Shown here one piece after another: positions 45,846 to 55,102 of a stretch of DNA of 64,000 nt. Origin of the DNA: CAYNFR01 sp964396595 (GTDB lineage Bacteria; Bacteroidota; Bacteroidia; Chitinophagales; Saprospiraceae). The stretch's first letter is position 1; each line of letters opens with the position of its first letter. The stretch covers positions 24,238-88,237 of the forward strand of contig CAYNFR010000009.1 in assembly GCA_964396595.1 (NCBI GenBank), written 5' to 3'. The notes beneath the pieces were generated by a model, which was not told the DNA's origin, ran no database searches, and was given only the letters and a program-made list of their open reading frames with translations. Both the position numbers and the translations under genes were made by a program.

Positions 45846-47282
45846 ATGGATCATATGAAAAACTTAATTAAGGTTTTTCAACTTGTTATTATACCGCTGT
45901 GGTGCCTGCAATATGTGCAAGCACAGTCTCACGTTGCTCAACCGAAGCTTATTTATCCTTTTACCGAATTTATCAATCAAGTGATAACTCATCACCCTAT
46001 AAGTTATCAAGCCCGACTTCTAGATGGATTTAGTGAGGCAAATACACTTTGGGCTAAAGGTTTCTTTGATCCTATCATAGGCTCAGAATATGATCAGAAA
46101 CAGTTCGATCAGAAAAATTATTTTAGAAATTATTATGTCTACATAAAGGTGCCGACCCCATACGGCATTCAGTTCGTAGGTACATACGAGAATAATAGTG
46201 GCTTGTTTCTTAACCCAGCCAACGTTGTACCTAGCAGCGGCTTGTTTGCCTTCGGTATTGAAATACCTATGCTTCGCGGTTTATTATTTGATGATCGCCG
46301 AGAAGCATTGCAACAGGCGCAGATATATAAACAATCCAATGATGTCGAGCAGCAGAATACACTAAACGAACTCTACTTTAATGCCGCGATGGCATACTTG
46401 GACTGGCAAGAAAAGTACATAAAATATAGGTTTAGAGAAGAAAATTTACAACTAGCAGAGCAAAGGTTAGAGATTGCCAGACAAGGGTTTATAAATGGTG
46501 ACAGGCCTGCTATGGATACTATTGAAGCCATGCTCAATCTACAGAATCGATCTTTAGAGCTCTTGGATGAAGGACGAAGCTTGAGCAATAGCCTTCGTAA
46601 AGTTAATCTATTCTTATGGCAAAATGGAAGCTTGCCGCTTAGCTTAGATACCGCAGCCATACCCCAGGATTATCTGATCACCCAATGGCAACAAGCCGCC
46701 GATAGTATTCGATCAGCCGAAGATTACTATATAGGTATTCATCCTATAGTGACTGCATATTCGCTCAAAAATCAATCTCTTGAGATCGAGCAACGATTGC
46801 TCAAAGAAGATCTTAAACCTGATATCCGCTTACACCTCAATCCAATTGTTCAACCCGACAGAGAAGGAAGCATCTTTGCTGTTTCGGATTATAAATTGGG
46901 CATTAAAGCATATTATCCCATACTCAACCGTAAAGCTCGCGGCAAGGTGGCTATGAATAAATTGTATATGCAGGATTTGGATTTTCAACTTTCGCATCTA
47001 GAACAAAAAATACGTACAGACCTTAATATCAACTGGCATAATCAACTGCTTACTAATAGCATGCTCGACATCAGTGCGCACAATGTTGAATTGAGCGAAA
47101 CCCTGTTACAGAACGAACAAGTGAAGTTCAAATTTGGGGAGAGCTCGGTTTTTATCGTCAACGCACGGGAGACCGTCTTCATTACTGAGCAAATAAAACT
47201 GATAGAGCTGCAGTCAACACTGATCGAGCACATTCTTAACTATTTGCTCAGTGCTGGTGTATTTTACTTTTTTGCACCTTAA
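45846..47282 (+). CDS. TolC-family outer membrane efflux protein
   Basis: A 478-residue outer-membrane channel with signal peptide (LWCLQYVQAQ). Two repeats of long helices (EQQNTLNELYFNAAMAYLDWQEKY; LEQKIRTDLNINWHNQLLTNS) and the family's ERLEIARQGFINGDRPAMDTIEA segment mark it as TolC-like. It completes the ABC-HlyD-TolC export set, starting 3 bases after the hlyD stop; an alternative ATG lies at 45855. It is intact, as is the ABC reading frame, which argues that the hlyD interruption is recent or tolerated. Confidence 0.9.
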   Translation: MDHMKNLIKVFQLVIIPLWCLQYVQAQSHVAQPKLIYPFTEFINQVITHHPISYQARLLDGFSEANTLWAKGFFDPIIGSEYDQKQFDQKNYFRNYYVYIKVPTPYGIQFVGTYENNSGLFLNPANVVPSSGLFAFGIEIPMLRGLLFDDRREALQQAQIYKQSNDVEQQNTLNELYFNAAMAYLDWQEKYIKYRFREENLQLAEQRLEIARQGFINGDRPAMDTIEAMLNLQNRSLELLDEGRSLSNSLRKVNLFLWQNGSLPLSLDTAAIPQDYLITQWQQAADSIRSAEDYYIGIHPIVTAYSLKNQSLEIEQRLLKEDLKPDIRLHLNPIVQPDREGSIFAVSDYKLGIKAYYPILNRKARGKVAMNKLYMQDLDFQLSHLEQKIRTDLNINWHNQLLTNSMLDISAHNVELSETLLQNEQVKFKFGESSVFIVNARETVFITEQIKLIELQSTLIEHILNYLLSAGVFYFFAP

Positions 47283-47343
47283 GGATCAGAATGATCAATC
47301 CGTTTCGCACAGATAATTTGTTCAAGACAAATAATCAAAGTGC

Positions 47344-47373
47344 TTGCTTGAATAGTAGAGAAGTATATCTTTG
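47344..47373 (+). promoter_or_regulatory. Bacteroidota promoter of the tRNA pair
   Basis: TTG (47344-47346), 19 bases, then TATCTTTG (47366-47373): an exact fit to the -33/-7 pattern, ending 29 bases before tRNA-Ser. A second TTG at 47348-47350 gives a shorter spacing. Confidence 0.7.
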
Positions 47374-47402
47374 CAGTCGCTTTTGAGGAAATGTCCTCTT
47401 AA

Positions 47403-47494
47403 GGTGAGATGGGTGAGTGGCTTAAACCAACGGTTTGCTAAACCGTCGTACTTGGAAACAGGTACCCCGGGTTCGAATCCCGGTCTCACCGCCA
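47403..47494 (+). tRNA. tRNA-Ser(GCU)
   Basis: The acceptor stem GGTGAGA / TCTCACC, discriminator G and encoded CCA are clear. The anticodon GCT lies at 47437-47439 in the loop of CGGTT-TGCTA-AACCG. The long variable arm expected of tRNA-Ser (GTACTTGGAAACAGGTAC) is present, and the T arm holds GGTTCGAATCC. Confidence 0.97.
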
Positions 47495-47500
47495 TTTTTT

Positions 47501-47575
47501 CGGGGCGTAGCGCAGTCCGGTTAGCGTACCTGGTTTGGGACCAGGGGGTCGCAGGTTCGAATCCTGCCGCCCCGA
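47501..47575 (+). tRNA. tRNA-Pro(UGG)
   Basis: The acceptor stem CGGGGCG pairs with CGCCCCG and the discriminator is A; CCA is not encoded. The anticodon stem is CCTGG / CCAGG with anticodon TGG at 47536-47538. The T arm has GCAGGTTCGAATCCTGC. It shares a transcript with tRNA-Ser, 6 bases upstream. Confidence 0.97.
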
Positions 47576-47578
47576 CAT

Positions 47579-47616
47579 AAAAAAGCCTGTTACAATCAAT
47601 TGTAACAGGCTTTTTT
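47579..47616 (+). terminator. rho-independent terminator of the tRNA pair
   Basis: A perfect stem of 11 bases (GCCTGTTACAA / TTGTAACAGGC, loop TCAA) is flanked by six A's and six T's, so it can stop transcription from either side. It begins 4 bases after tRNA-Pro. Confidence 0.95.
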
Positions 47617-47801
47617 ATGATAACTAAGAGACTTTAAGCTTATTGAGTGAATGGTAGTCTCGTTATTTAGATATAGCCAGGGCGAACATAAATAATGCAA
47701 AAGAATCATGAAAAATTAGCATCTTTTCAGCAAGATGGACTTAGCGCGGCATTAGCTGCATTTCACTCCCCCGTTCCGGCATCACGTCAGCCCTACTTTT
47801 T

Positions 47802-47879
47802 GTCATATCGACGTGACAAGTCATGTCAACTCTCCATGTAGTCAATGCAACGCGCCAAAACGGAACAGTAAACGCTACT
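47802..47879. repeat. dispersed intergenic repeat, copy B
   Basis: The 27-base core at 47802-47828 (GTCATATCGACGTGAC...) matches copy A at 31036-31062 in 24 positions, and CAGTAAACGCTACT (47866-47879) matches copy A's other module in 13 of 14. Here the core comes first; in copy A it comes last. Confidence 0.6.
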
Positions 47880-47885
47880 AAACAA

Positions 47886-47925
47886 TTCCGCAATTCACCA
47901 GTTCCGCAATTCACCAATTCCGCAA
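47886..47925. repeat. five-unit octamer array related to 29935-30254
   Basis: Five in-phase octamers: TTCCGCAA, TTCACCAG, TTCCGCAA, TTCACCAA, TTCCGCAA. Three are identical to the main type of the 40-unit array; TTCACCAR is a new variant, again altered only in the middle. Confidence 0.85.
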
Positions 47926-47951
47926 AAAGACTCCTTATAAACCGAGAGTCT
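47924..47951 (-). terminator. terminator of the response regulator gene
   Basis: On the minus strand AGACTC, a 12-base loop, GAGTCT and then TTTTT-G. It lies about 30 bases after the stop. The stem is only 6 bp, so strength is moderate. It directly abuts the five-octamer array. Confidence 0.55.
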
Positions 47952-47981
47952 CGTTCTGACATGACACAAGAGCCATCCCAC

Positions 47982-48626
47982 TCAGACTAAATCCATTTCG
48001 ATTGCCCTTTTTACAAGTCCTGCCGTATTTCGCGCTGAAAACTTACTCAGCAGATTACTCCTATGTGCTTCGACAGTTTTTAAGCTAATATAGAGCTTGC
48101 CTGCTATTTCTTGGTTCGTATTCTCGGCCATTATCAGATCAAGTACCTCTCTTTCTCGGCGTGTTAATTTCAAGGTTTCTTTCTCGACAGTCTTGGACTG
48201 GCGATTCTGATTCATGAGATTGTTCATGATCGTATTTGTAATAGATTCGCTGAAGTAGGTACGTCCACCCGCAACGGTTCTTATAGCCGTCAATAACTCC
48301 TTACGTCCGGTATTTTTAAGCACATAACCCAATGCGCCACTTCTTAATACTGCTGTAATATAGCTCTCTTCATCGTGCATGGAGAGTACAAGTATCTTGA
48401 CCCGATCATTCATCTTGAGTATCCGCTCACAGACAGAAATCCCGCTCATATCTGGCAAATTAATATCGAGAAGGATGATATCTATTTTTTCGAGTAACAC
48501 TTCATCAAACACATCCTTTCCCTCATGACACCTATGGACGATCTGAATGTCCTCTTCTTTACTTAGAATAGACTCAAGACCTTCTACAAACATCTTGTGG
48601 TCGTCAACAACTAGGATTTTTATCAT
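47982..48626 (-). CDS. NarL/LuxR-family response regulator
   Basis: A 214-residue two-component regulator. The receiver domain has the acidic pair Asp8-Asp9, phospho-acceptor Asp54 (ILLDINLPD) and Lys104 (YVLKNTG). The C-terminal LuxR-type helix-turn-helix is LTRREREVLDLIMAENTNQEIAGKL with SLKTVEAHRSNL as recognition helix. It is divergent from a TPR-containing histidine kinase 100 bases away, evidently its partner. Confidence 0.95.
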   Translation of the reverse strand: MIKILVVDDHKMFVEGLESILSKEEDIQIVHRCHEGKDVFDEVLLEKIDIILLDINLPDMSGISVCERILKMNDRVKILVLSMHDEESYITAVLRSGALGYVLKNTGRKELLTAIRTVAGGRTYFSESITNTIMNNLMNQNRQSKTVEKETLKLTRREREVLDLIMAENTNQEIAGKLYISLKTVEAHRSNLLSKFSARNTAGLVKRAIEMDLV

Positions 48627-48726
48627 CTGTGAGTTATTTACAAGAGCAAATTAAAATACATCGGCATTCTCTATTTCTAGGGTAAGTACTAATAAATTAA
48701 CTTACATTAACCATGAGATTCGAGCA

Positions 48727-50538
48727 ATGGCATTAATAACTAAGATCACGATCAGTTTGGTACTTATTTGCGGCTATTTTTCTTTGGTCGGACAGCAGAA
48801 CGCTATAGATGTTTTTAAAGAAAATTTAGAAGCCATTAGCCAGCGGCTAGTCAGAGGTCAGGATGAAAAGGACCTCCAACTTATTGCCGATGCATTCTAT
48901 GAAAGAGCAAAGCTGAATTTTGATCAAAACGTTAATACAGAGGATGTTATCAGCGACCTGATCGAATCTGCCAAGCTCTACAGATATCTACAAAACTTTA
49001 ACGACTATTATCGCTCTCGCATATTACTCGGTTCGTCTTACGTACGGGAAGAAATATTCCTCGAAGAGGCACTTGAAATTATCGCTGAAGCATACAGGCA
49101 TTTTATTGAAAATGGCATGACTGCCAATGAAATCGAAGCCTTAATTCAGATGGGACTGGTACATAAAAACAGACTCGACTATGATAAAGCCATAAGCTAT
49201 GTGGACAAGAGCCTCCAGCGATGTATCGAGACAAACGACCACAAAAACGAACTCCATAGCAGACTGTTACTCGTCAGTTTGTTTTACCAGCTAGGAAATG
49301 TCGAAAAAGTCATCGAACAAGGGGAAATTACCCTTAGACTCGAACAAAAATATGAACTACGCAACATCACTGCGGATATTAATTACTATATGGGTATGGC
49401 ACTGTTCAAAGACAAACAAGAACAGCGCGCTTTGGCCTATTTCGAAGAAGCACATAGGCACATCACTGAACACAGCCTAATGGCTTTAGAGATCAACCAA
49501 TCCCTCGCCCACATATATTCATCTCAAGACAGTATTGCCCTAGCCTATCGATACATTCTTGCTGCAAACGACATCAATGCACAGCTACTAAATAAAAAGA
49601 AATTTGCTTCAGCAAATCAAACTGCAGCCAAATACCAAACCAAACAAAAAGACCGTGAAATAAAAGAGCTTCTCGAAGATTACAACTACATAGATGTCAA
49701 ACTGACGCAACGAACCCGATTCTTATTTCTGGTGATCGGCATACTGGCACTAGGTATATTTTCTGCATTCAATTATTATCGATTACAGCAACATCGCTAC
49801 GAGATAGAGAAACTGATTGCTGATCAAAGAGAAGAAATAGCCAATCAAAAAATCATCGACCTCGAAAATGCCCTTAAGATAAAAAGCCTCGAGTCCATGG
49901 TAAGTGGCCAAGAAGCAGAAAGAACCCGCATTGCCACAGAACTACATGACAGTCTCGGAGGCCTACTCTCAGCACTGAAGCTCCAATACGACACCTTACA
50001 GCTCGATCATCTCCCTTTATCCACCGATAGCAACTACCACAAAATATTGGCCCTCATCGACGAAGCATGCCATGACGTCCGCGATATTTCACGTAATCTA
50101 AAACCCATCGCATTAGAGAAACTCGGACTTTCCGCAGCTCTTAAAGATCTGGTTAACAGATACACCACCAGGGGCAAACTAGAAATCAACCTTATCACCA
50201 ATAATGTCGATGGCTTGCTCAATGATGACGCTAAGCTTCATGTATTCCGTATCGTTCAGGAACTCCTTACCAATGCTGTCAAACATGCAGAAGCATCAGA
50301 AATAGATATCCAAATCAATCATACCAACGACGAATTGATGATTCTCCTCGAAGACAATGGCAAAGGATTCAATCCTGAAGTAATCACCCGTGGACTGGGA
50401 TTGGGGAATCTGGAGTCGCGGATAAATGTGCTTAACGGACATATGGAGATAGACAGCCGACTCAATGAAGGAACTTCTACCATAATCACTATACCCCTTA
50501 TTGATAAAGCCAAATCCATCATACGTGCTTCGGTTTGA
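48727..50538 (+). CDS. TPR-containing sensor histidine kinase (HisKA_3)
   Basis: A 603-residue kinase with a signal peptide or anchor (to VGQQN), periplasmic TPR-like repeats (about 30-300), a single transmembrane helix near 334-352, then a coiled coil and the HisKA_3 dimerisation domain with His407 in ATELHDSLGGLLSALK. The ATPase domain has the N-box FRIVQELLTNAVKHA, DNGKGF and GLGLGNLESR. It is a NarX-type kinase partner for the divergent NarL-type regulator. The input signal is unknown. Confidence 0.94.
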   Translation: MALITKITISLVLICGYFSLVGQQNAIDVFKENLEAISQRLVRGQDEKDLQLIADAFYERAKLNFDQNVNTEDVISDLIESAKLYRYLQNFNDYYRSRILLGSSYVREEIFLEEALEIIAEAYRHFIENGMTANEIEALIQMGLVHKNRLDYDKAISYVDKSLQRCIETNDHKNELHSRLLLVSLFYQLGNVEKVIEQGEITLRLEQKYELRNITADINYYMGMALFKDKQEQRALAYFEEAHRHITEHSLMALEINQSLAHIYSSQDSIALAYRYILAANDINAQLLNKKKFASANQTAAKYQTKQKDREIKELLEDYNYIDVKLTQRTRFLFLVIGILALGIFSAFNYYRLQQHRYEIEKLIADQREEIANQKIIDLENALKIKSLESMVSGQEAERTRIATELHDSLGGLLSALKLQYDTLQLDHLPLSTDSNYHKILALIDEACHDVRDISRNLKPIALEKLGLSAALKDLVNRYTTRGKLEINLITNNVDGLLNDDAKLHVFRIVQELLTNAVKHAEASEIDIQINHTNDELMILLEDNGKGFNPEVITRGLGLGNLESRINVLNGHMEIDSRLNEGTSTIITIPLIDKAKSIIRASV

Positions 50539-50866
50539 TTTGAGCTAAAAAGTACACAAGTCGGCTAATTCTTTTTTTTTGAAAGCTGAACTCAAGCTAC
50601 AAGTGCTACTTTTAATTTAAGATAATATCTACTTCCCTTACTTCTTTTCTAGAATCCAAAAAATGAATTTGTGTACTTTGCTTCAGTCTTTGTGGTTTTT
50701 ATGTCGGGTTACACATACGAGACACTATGTTACACAAAGTAATTACGCAAAGTTCCTCAAACAAGAATAATAGCACCTTAAAAAAAGAATTAAGCGAAAA
50801 AACCAATTTTATTATCTCCGTATGCAGATAATAAACTAACTTAATAGTTCAATACATAATGTACTC
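50539..50866. other. intergenic region upstream of the molybdenum hydroxylase
   Basis: No gene is recognised. It contains a 7-bp dyad, ATTATCT-8-AGATAAT (50811-50832), 35 bases before the IorA-like start, which may be an operator. Confidence 0.4.
50811..50832. promoter_or_regulatory. dyad upstream of the iorA-like gene
   Basis: ATTATCT, eight bases, AGATAAT: perfect 7-base arms with the size of a dimer-binding operator close to the start codon. There is no further evidence. Confidence 0.25.
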
Positions 50867-51325
50867 ATGGCTACTTATAACATCAATGTTAATGGACAGA
50901 ATCATACAGTCGTTGCAGACGAAGATACCCCCATCCTGTGGGTCTTAAGAGATAATCTCAGGCTCGTAGGCACTAAATATGGTTGTGGCATTGCCCAATG
51001 CGGCGCTTGTACAATTCATATCGCCGGTGTAGCCACTAGGGCATGCGTCACGCCTATATCAGCGATAGGAAATAAAGCCGTAACTACTATTGAAGGCTTA
51101 TCACCGACAGCCTCACATCCACTACAGCAAGCATGGGTAGCGTATGATGTGCCACAATGCGGCTATTGTCAGGCAGGCCAGCTTATGACCGCTGCTGCCT
51201 TGTTAAAATCCAATTCTAAACCTACAGATGACGAAATAAGTGAAGCAATGAATGGCAACATATGTAGATGTGGTACCTACAATCGGATACATGATGCTAT
51301 AAAACATGCGGCAAAAAATGCTTAA
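50867..51325 (+). CDS. [2Fe-2S] subunit of a molybdenum hydroxylase (IorA-like)
   Basis: A 152-residue iron-sulfur protein with both clusters readable: the plant-type ferredoxin cysteines in KYGCGIAQCGACTIHI, and the second cluster in QCGYCQAGQ and GNICRCGTYNR. It passes electrons from the molybdopterin subunit encoded 18 bases downstream. The pair matches isoquinoline 1-oxidoreductase or aldehyde dehydrogenase types that lack a separate FAD subunit. No signal peptide is present; it is likely exported as a complex with the Tat-bearing large subunit. Confidence 0.95.
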   Translation: MATYNINVNGQNHTVVADEDTPILWVLRDNLRLVGTKYGCGIAQCGACTIHIAGVATRACVTPISAIGNKAVTTIEGLSPTASHPLQQAWVAYDVPQCGYCQAGQLMTAAALLKSNSKPTDDEISEAMNGNICRCGTYNRIHDAIKHAAKNA

Positions 51326-51343
51326 CCCCCTTACTTTCGAGCA

Positions 51344-53497
51344 ATGACGAATATTCAAACACATTTTAATCGAAGATCATTTATAAAAGTATCCGCAGCA
51401 GCCGGAGGAGGAGTTGTTTTCGGATTTAGCCTCTTCGTATCTTGTAAAAAGAAAGAAGAACTCGCCATCATCCCAGAATTAGAAGCTCCGGATACGTGGT
51501 TTGATATCACTGCATTCATTAAGATCGGAGATAATGGCGTGGTAACCATCATTTCTCCCAATCCCGAAGTAGGGCAAAATGTCAAAACTAGCATGCCTAT
51601 GATCGTCGCCGAAGAACTCGATGTTGACTGGTCTAGAGTTATTGTCGAGCAAGCCCCTCTTGACACGGACAAATATACCCGGCAAGTCGCCGGCGGCAGT
51701 CAATCCATCAGATTGGGATGGGATGGCTTAAGAATGGCAGGCGCCACAGCGAAAACCATGCTCGTTACAGCCGCAGCTAAACAATGGAATACCACGCCGG
51801 AACAATGTACCGTACGCAATGGTATCATCTATGGCCCTGATGGGCAAGAAGGTCATTATGGATTATTTGCCGCTGCTGCGGCCAATGTTGAAATTCCCGA
51901 GACAATCAATCTCAAAGAGCCTAAAGATTACAAAATCATCGGCCAAGAAAAACGCAATGTTGACATAAATAAAATAATCAAAGGAGAGTCCGCCTATGGA
52001 ATAGACACCAACCGAGACAATATGGTCTACGCTATGATGACACGGCCACCGGCATTCGGTCAAAAACTTATCAGCTATGATGATACGGACACAAAAAATG
52101 TGAACGGCGTCATCGATGTGGTCAGAATAGGGGACAAAATAGCCATCATCGCCAAGAATACCTGGGCAGCCATGAAGGGTCAGAAAATGCTTTCAGCACA
52201 ATGGTCAGACACCCAAGGATTGCACAGCACCGATCAGATAGACCAACAATTACGCAATTTGCTCGTAAAAAAAGACGCAAAACCACCACGCAATGATGGC
52301 GATGTGGACAAGGCATTCGCCGTAGCGGATAACATTGTCGAGCGCGTATATGAAGCACCCTTCTTGCCACACAATTGTCTGGAGCCGATGAACTTCTTCG
52401 CCGATGTGCGCGCAGATAAGATCGAATTATACGGCCCTATCCAGACACCAGAACGTACCCGAAAAAGAGTAGCAAGTGCACTAGGTAGAGAGGAAAAAGA
52501 AATTGAAATGGGACTATCTAGAATGGGCGGTGGATTTGGCAGAAGGCTATATGGAGATTTTGTCGAGGAGGCAGCCCTCATATCTCAAGAAATAAAAAAA
52601 CCCGTACAGCTCATCTTCAGCCGCGAGGATGACATGACTGCCGGAGTCTACCGTCCTGCGGTCAAGTACAAAATTAAAGCGGCTATAAAAAATGGCGAGA
52701 TCTCAGCCTATGAACTCTCAGAAGCATGTGTTAATGGTAACATGTACGGCCTTATTCCTAATTTTTTCCCTGCTTGGGCTATAGATAACTACCGAGTCAA
52801 TAATCATCAACTGAAAAGCGATATCACTATTGGCGCATGGCGCGCACCATATACCAATTTTTTAGCTTATGCAGAGCAAGCCTTCATGGATGAACTCGCT
52901 GCAACGATGGGTGTAGATGCTGTCAAACTGCGTCTCGATCTACTTGAAAAGGCCAAAAAACACACTTCTGACGAACGCATGCAATGGTCTCCCCAGCGAT
53001 TTCAAGAAACAATCAAGCTAGCTGCCGAAAAAGGTGGCTGGTATGTGGAGGAAGAAGGCGTTTATAAAGGATTCAGTGCGTACTACTGCCACAATAGCCA
53101 TGTAGCACAAGTAGCTCATGTTAAAATAAAGGGTGGCGAACCAGTTGTGGATAAGGTGATATGTGCTGTGGATTGCGGCATAGTGATTAACCCGATTGCC
53201 GGAAGAAACCAAATAGAAGGAGGTATAATAGATGGTATCGGACATGCCATGTATGGCGAATTAAATTTCGTCGATGGAAAACCACAATCTCAAAATTTCA
53301 ACCAATTCAGGCTGATCAGACATAGCGAAGCACCTCGTGTAGAAGTACATTATATCAAAAACGAACTGTCCCCTACAGGTCTTGGTGAACCTAGTTTGCC
53401 ACCGGCAGGAGGTGCCGTCGCCAATGCCCTGTATAAAGCTACCGGACAAAGGCTGTACAAACAACCCTTTGTCAAAGAGATTAAGCTCATCGGATAA
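51344..53497 (+). CDS. molybdopterin-binding large subunit (IorB-like), Tat-exported
   Basis: A 717-residue protein of the xanthine dehydrogenase superfamily. The N-terminus has a Tat motif (NRRSFIK) and, after a hydrophobic stretch, VSCKKK, suggesting lipidation. The molybdenum-cofactor regions are recognisable: GGGFGRRLYGDFVEEAA, WRAPYTNFLAYAEQAFMDELA, and the catalytic Glu in GLGEPSLPPAGGAVANA near the C-terminus. Such enzymes oxidise N-heterocycles or aldehydes at the periplasmic face. No dedicated cofactor-insertion chaperone (XdhC-like) is adjacent. Confidence 0.94.
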   Translation: MTNIQTHFNRRSFIKVSAAAGGGVVFGFSLFVSCKKKEELAIIPELEAPDTWFDITAFIKIGDNGVVTIISPNPEVGQNVKTSMPMIVAEELDVDWSRVIVEQAPLDTDKYTRQVAGGSQSIRLGWDGLRMAGATAKTMLVTAAAKQWNTTPEQCTVRNGIIYGPDGQEGHYGLFAAAAANVEIPETINLKEPKDYKIIGQEKRNVDINKIIKGESAYGIDTNRDNMVYAMMTRPPAFGQKLISYDDTDTKNVNGVIDVVRIGDKIAIIAKNTWAAMKGQKMLSAQWSDTQGLHSTDQIDQQLRNLLVKKDAKPPRNDGDVDKAFAVADNIVERVYEAPFLPHNCLEPMNFFADVRADKIELYGPIQTPERTRKRVASALGREEKEIEMGLSRMGGGFGRRLYGDFVEEAALISQEIKKPVQLIFSREDDMTAGVYRPAVKYKIKAAIKNGEISAYELSEACVNGNMYGLIPNFFPAWAIDNYRVNNHQLKSDITIGAWRAPYTNFLAYAEQAFMDELAATMGVDAVKLRLDLLEKAKKHTSDERMQWSPQRFQETIKLAAEKGGWYVEEEGVYKGFSAYYCHNSHVAQVAHVKIKGGEPVVDKVICAVDCGIVINPIAGRNQIEGGIIDGIGHAMYGELNFVDGKPQSQNFNQFRLIRHSEAPRVEVHYIKNELSPTGLGEPSLPPAGGAVANALYKATGQRLYKQPFVKEIKLIG

Positions 53498-53513
53498 TTT
53501 AAACAAGAAATGA

Positions 53514-54422
53514 ATGTCTAAAATCCTCGTAATCGGCAGTGCCAACACGGATCTTGTGATTAAAACATCACGATTGCCACTGCCAGGTGAGACCATCATC
53601 GGTGGTGAGTTTTTTAGTTTTCAAGGCGGCAAGGGCGCTAACCAAGCCGTAGCAGCTGCACGAATGAACGGACATGTCATATTTATGTGCAAGGTAGGCG
53701 AAGATGCTCGCGGAGATGAGGCGATCAGTACTTACAAGCGCGAAGGCATCGATACCTCCTATTGCCTCATGGATAATATATCCCCTACTGGCGTAGCACT
53801 CATTACTGTAGATAATTACGGCGAAAACAGCATAGTCGTGGCGCAGGGCGCCAATAAACATCTTCTACCATCCGATATCCAGCAGCACATACGCGTTTTC
53901 GACAATGTAGAATACGTGATGGTACAATTAGAAATACCGATGGAAACCATCGAATGCATCGGACAAATATGCGCAACTAAGGGCAAGAAACTCATCATCA
54001 ACCCCGCCCCTGCCAATGTGCTGTCTCAAGAGCTTCTTCGTACTTGCTACATGATCACACCCAATCAACACGAGCTTCAGCAGCTCTGCCAAGATGAAAT
54101 GGACGACATGAGTGATATTCTCGATGCATGCGAAAAATTACACAGCCGAGGTGTCAAACGTATATTGGTCACCTTGGGTAAAAGAGGTATTTATTACAGC
54201 GGCCCCAATGATTCTTACAGTATCCCTGCGATGAATATTAAGGCCATAGATACGACAGCCGCCGGTGATGTATTTAATGGATCATTCGTCGCCATGTTAT
54301 CGATGGGATATGACATAAAACCCGCTATAAAAAAATCAATCAAGGCAGCAGGTATTGCTGTATCGAGAATGGGTGCGCAAGAGTCGGCACCTTATTTTGG
54401 AGAATTGGATGAGGAAGAGTAA
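53514..54422 (+). CDS. rbsK: ribokinase
   Basis: A 302-residue PfkB-family sugar kinase. The first PfkB signature region is FQGGKGANQAVAAARM (about residue 37), and the second, with the catalytic Asp, is DTTAAGDVFNGSF near 247-260. An INPAPA segment is also typical of ribokinase. It phosphorylates D-ribose to ribose-5-phosphate. It lies 16 bases after the molybdenum hydroxylase gene on the same strand, so it may share that transcript. Its stop is one base from the convergent nuclease gene. Confidence 0.94.
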   Translation: MSKILVIGSANTDLVIKTSRLPLPGETIIGGEFFSFQGGKGANQAVAAARMNGHVIFMCKVGEDARGDEAISTYKREGIDTSYCLMDNISPTGVALITVDNYGENSIVVAQGANKHLLPSDIQQHIRVFDNVEYVMVQLEIPMETIECIGQICATKGKKLIINPAPANVLSQELLRTCYMITPNQHELQQLCQDEMDDMSDILDACEKLHSRGVKRILVTLGKRGIYYSGPNDSYSIPAMNIKAIDTTAAGDVFNGSFVAMLSMGYDIKPAIKKSIKAAGIAVSRMGAQESAPYFGELDEEE

Positions 54423-54423
54423 A

Positions 54424-55023
54424 CTACTCACTCTTTCTTCTGAGCAGCTCGTCTCTGATTTTCGCGGCTTTTTCGTAATCTTCATTCGCTAGCACCTCAT
54501 TGAGGAGCTTTTCTAGTGCTTCCTCTGACATACGCTCAAACTTCTGTGTTCCTGCATCACTGCCAGAGGCTTCTGAGCTGCGTTGGACGGCTACAGAACT
54601 ACCTACGTTGGACTCATCTAGTTCGATGCCGGCTGATTCAAGAATAAATTCGTATGTGTAAACAGGACATTCAAATCTTACCGCAAGCGCAATCGCATCA
54701 GATGTGCGCGAATCAATTTCATACTCTTCAGTATCCTTAATACAGACCAACTTGGCATAAAAAATGCCATCAACCAGATTATTGATCACCACCTCTTTCA
54801 GCTCTATATCGAAAGTATCCAGCGCATTTTTAAACAAATCATGTGTTAAGGGACGACTGGGCGCCATTTGCTCCATGGCAACAGCTATAGCCTGCGCTTC
54901 GAACCCACCGATCACGATCGGTAAACGGCGTGAACCTTCATTTTCTCCCAGCACAACGGCATAGTTCTGAGAGTGTGTAACGCTATGCGAGATCGCAATG
55001 ATATTCAACTGAATCTTAATCAT
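54424..55023 (-). CDS. bifunctional nuclease family protein (DUF151) with UVR motif
   Basis: A 199-residue protein. The DUF151 domain occupies about residues 1-135 (LPIVIGGFEAQAIA, SRPLTHDLFKNALD, DSRTSDAIALAVRFECPVY), and the C-terminus has a UvrB/UvrC-type motif (LLNEVLANEDYEKAAKIRDEL). DUF151 proteins have been described as nucleases, and the UVR motif suggests protein contacts with repair or stress factors. The domain pair is common in Bacteroidota. The gene is convergent with rbsK. Confidence 0.92.
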   Translation of the reverse strand: MIKIQLNIIAISHSVTHSQNYAVVLGENEGSRRLPIVIGGFEAQAIAVAMEQMAPSRPLTHDLFKNALDTFDIELKEVVINNLVDGIFYAKLVCIKDTEEYEIDSRTSDAIALAVRFECPVYTYEFILESAGIELDESNVGSSVAVQRSSEASGSDAGTQKFERMSEEALEKLLNEVLANEDYEKAAKIRDELLRRKSE

Positions 55024-55102
55024 ATATTATTGAGATGATTACATCATCTTTCTGTGTGCAAAATTGTAAAAAAACCAGCAGTTAAGCGAGCGGTAAGCGA
55101 AA

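Larger units (their letters stand above)
47617..47981. other. intergenic region with dispersed repeats
   Basis: No gene is apparent. It contains copy B of the dispersed repeat (47802-47879), five octamers related to the 40-unit array (47886-47925), and the terminator of the response regulator gene. Confidence 0.5.

Noticed and set aside
47371..47580. Plus-strand open frame over the tRNA pair
   Set aside because: It is fully explained by tRNA-Ser, tRNA-Pro and their leader.
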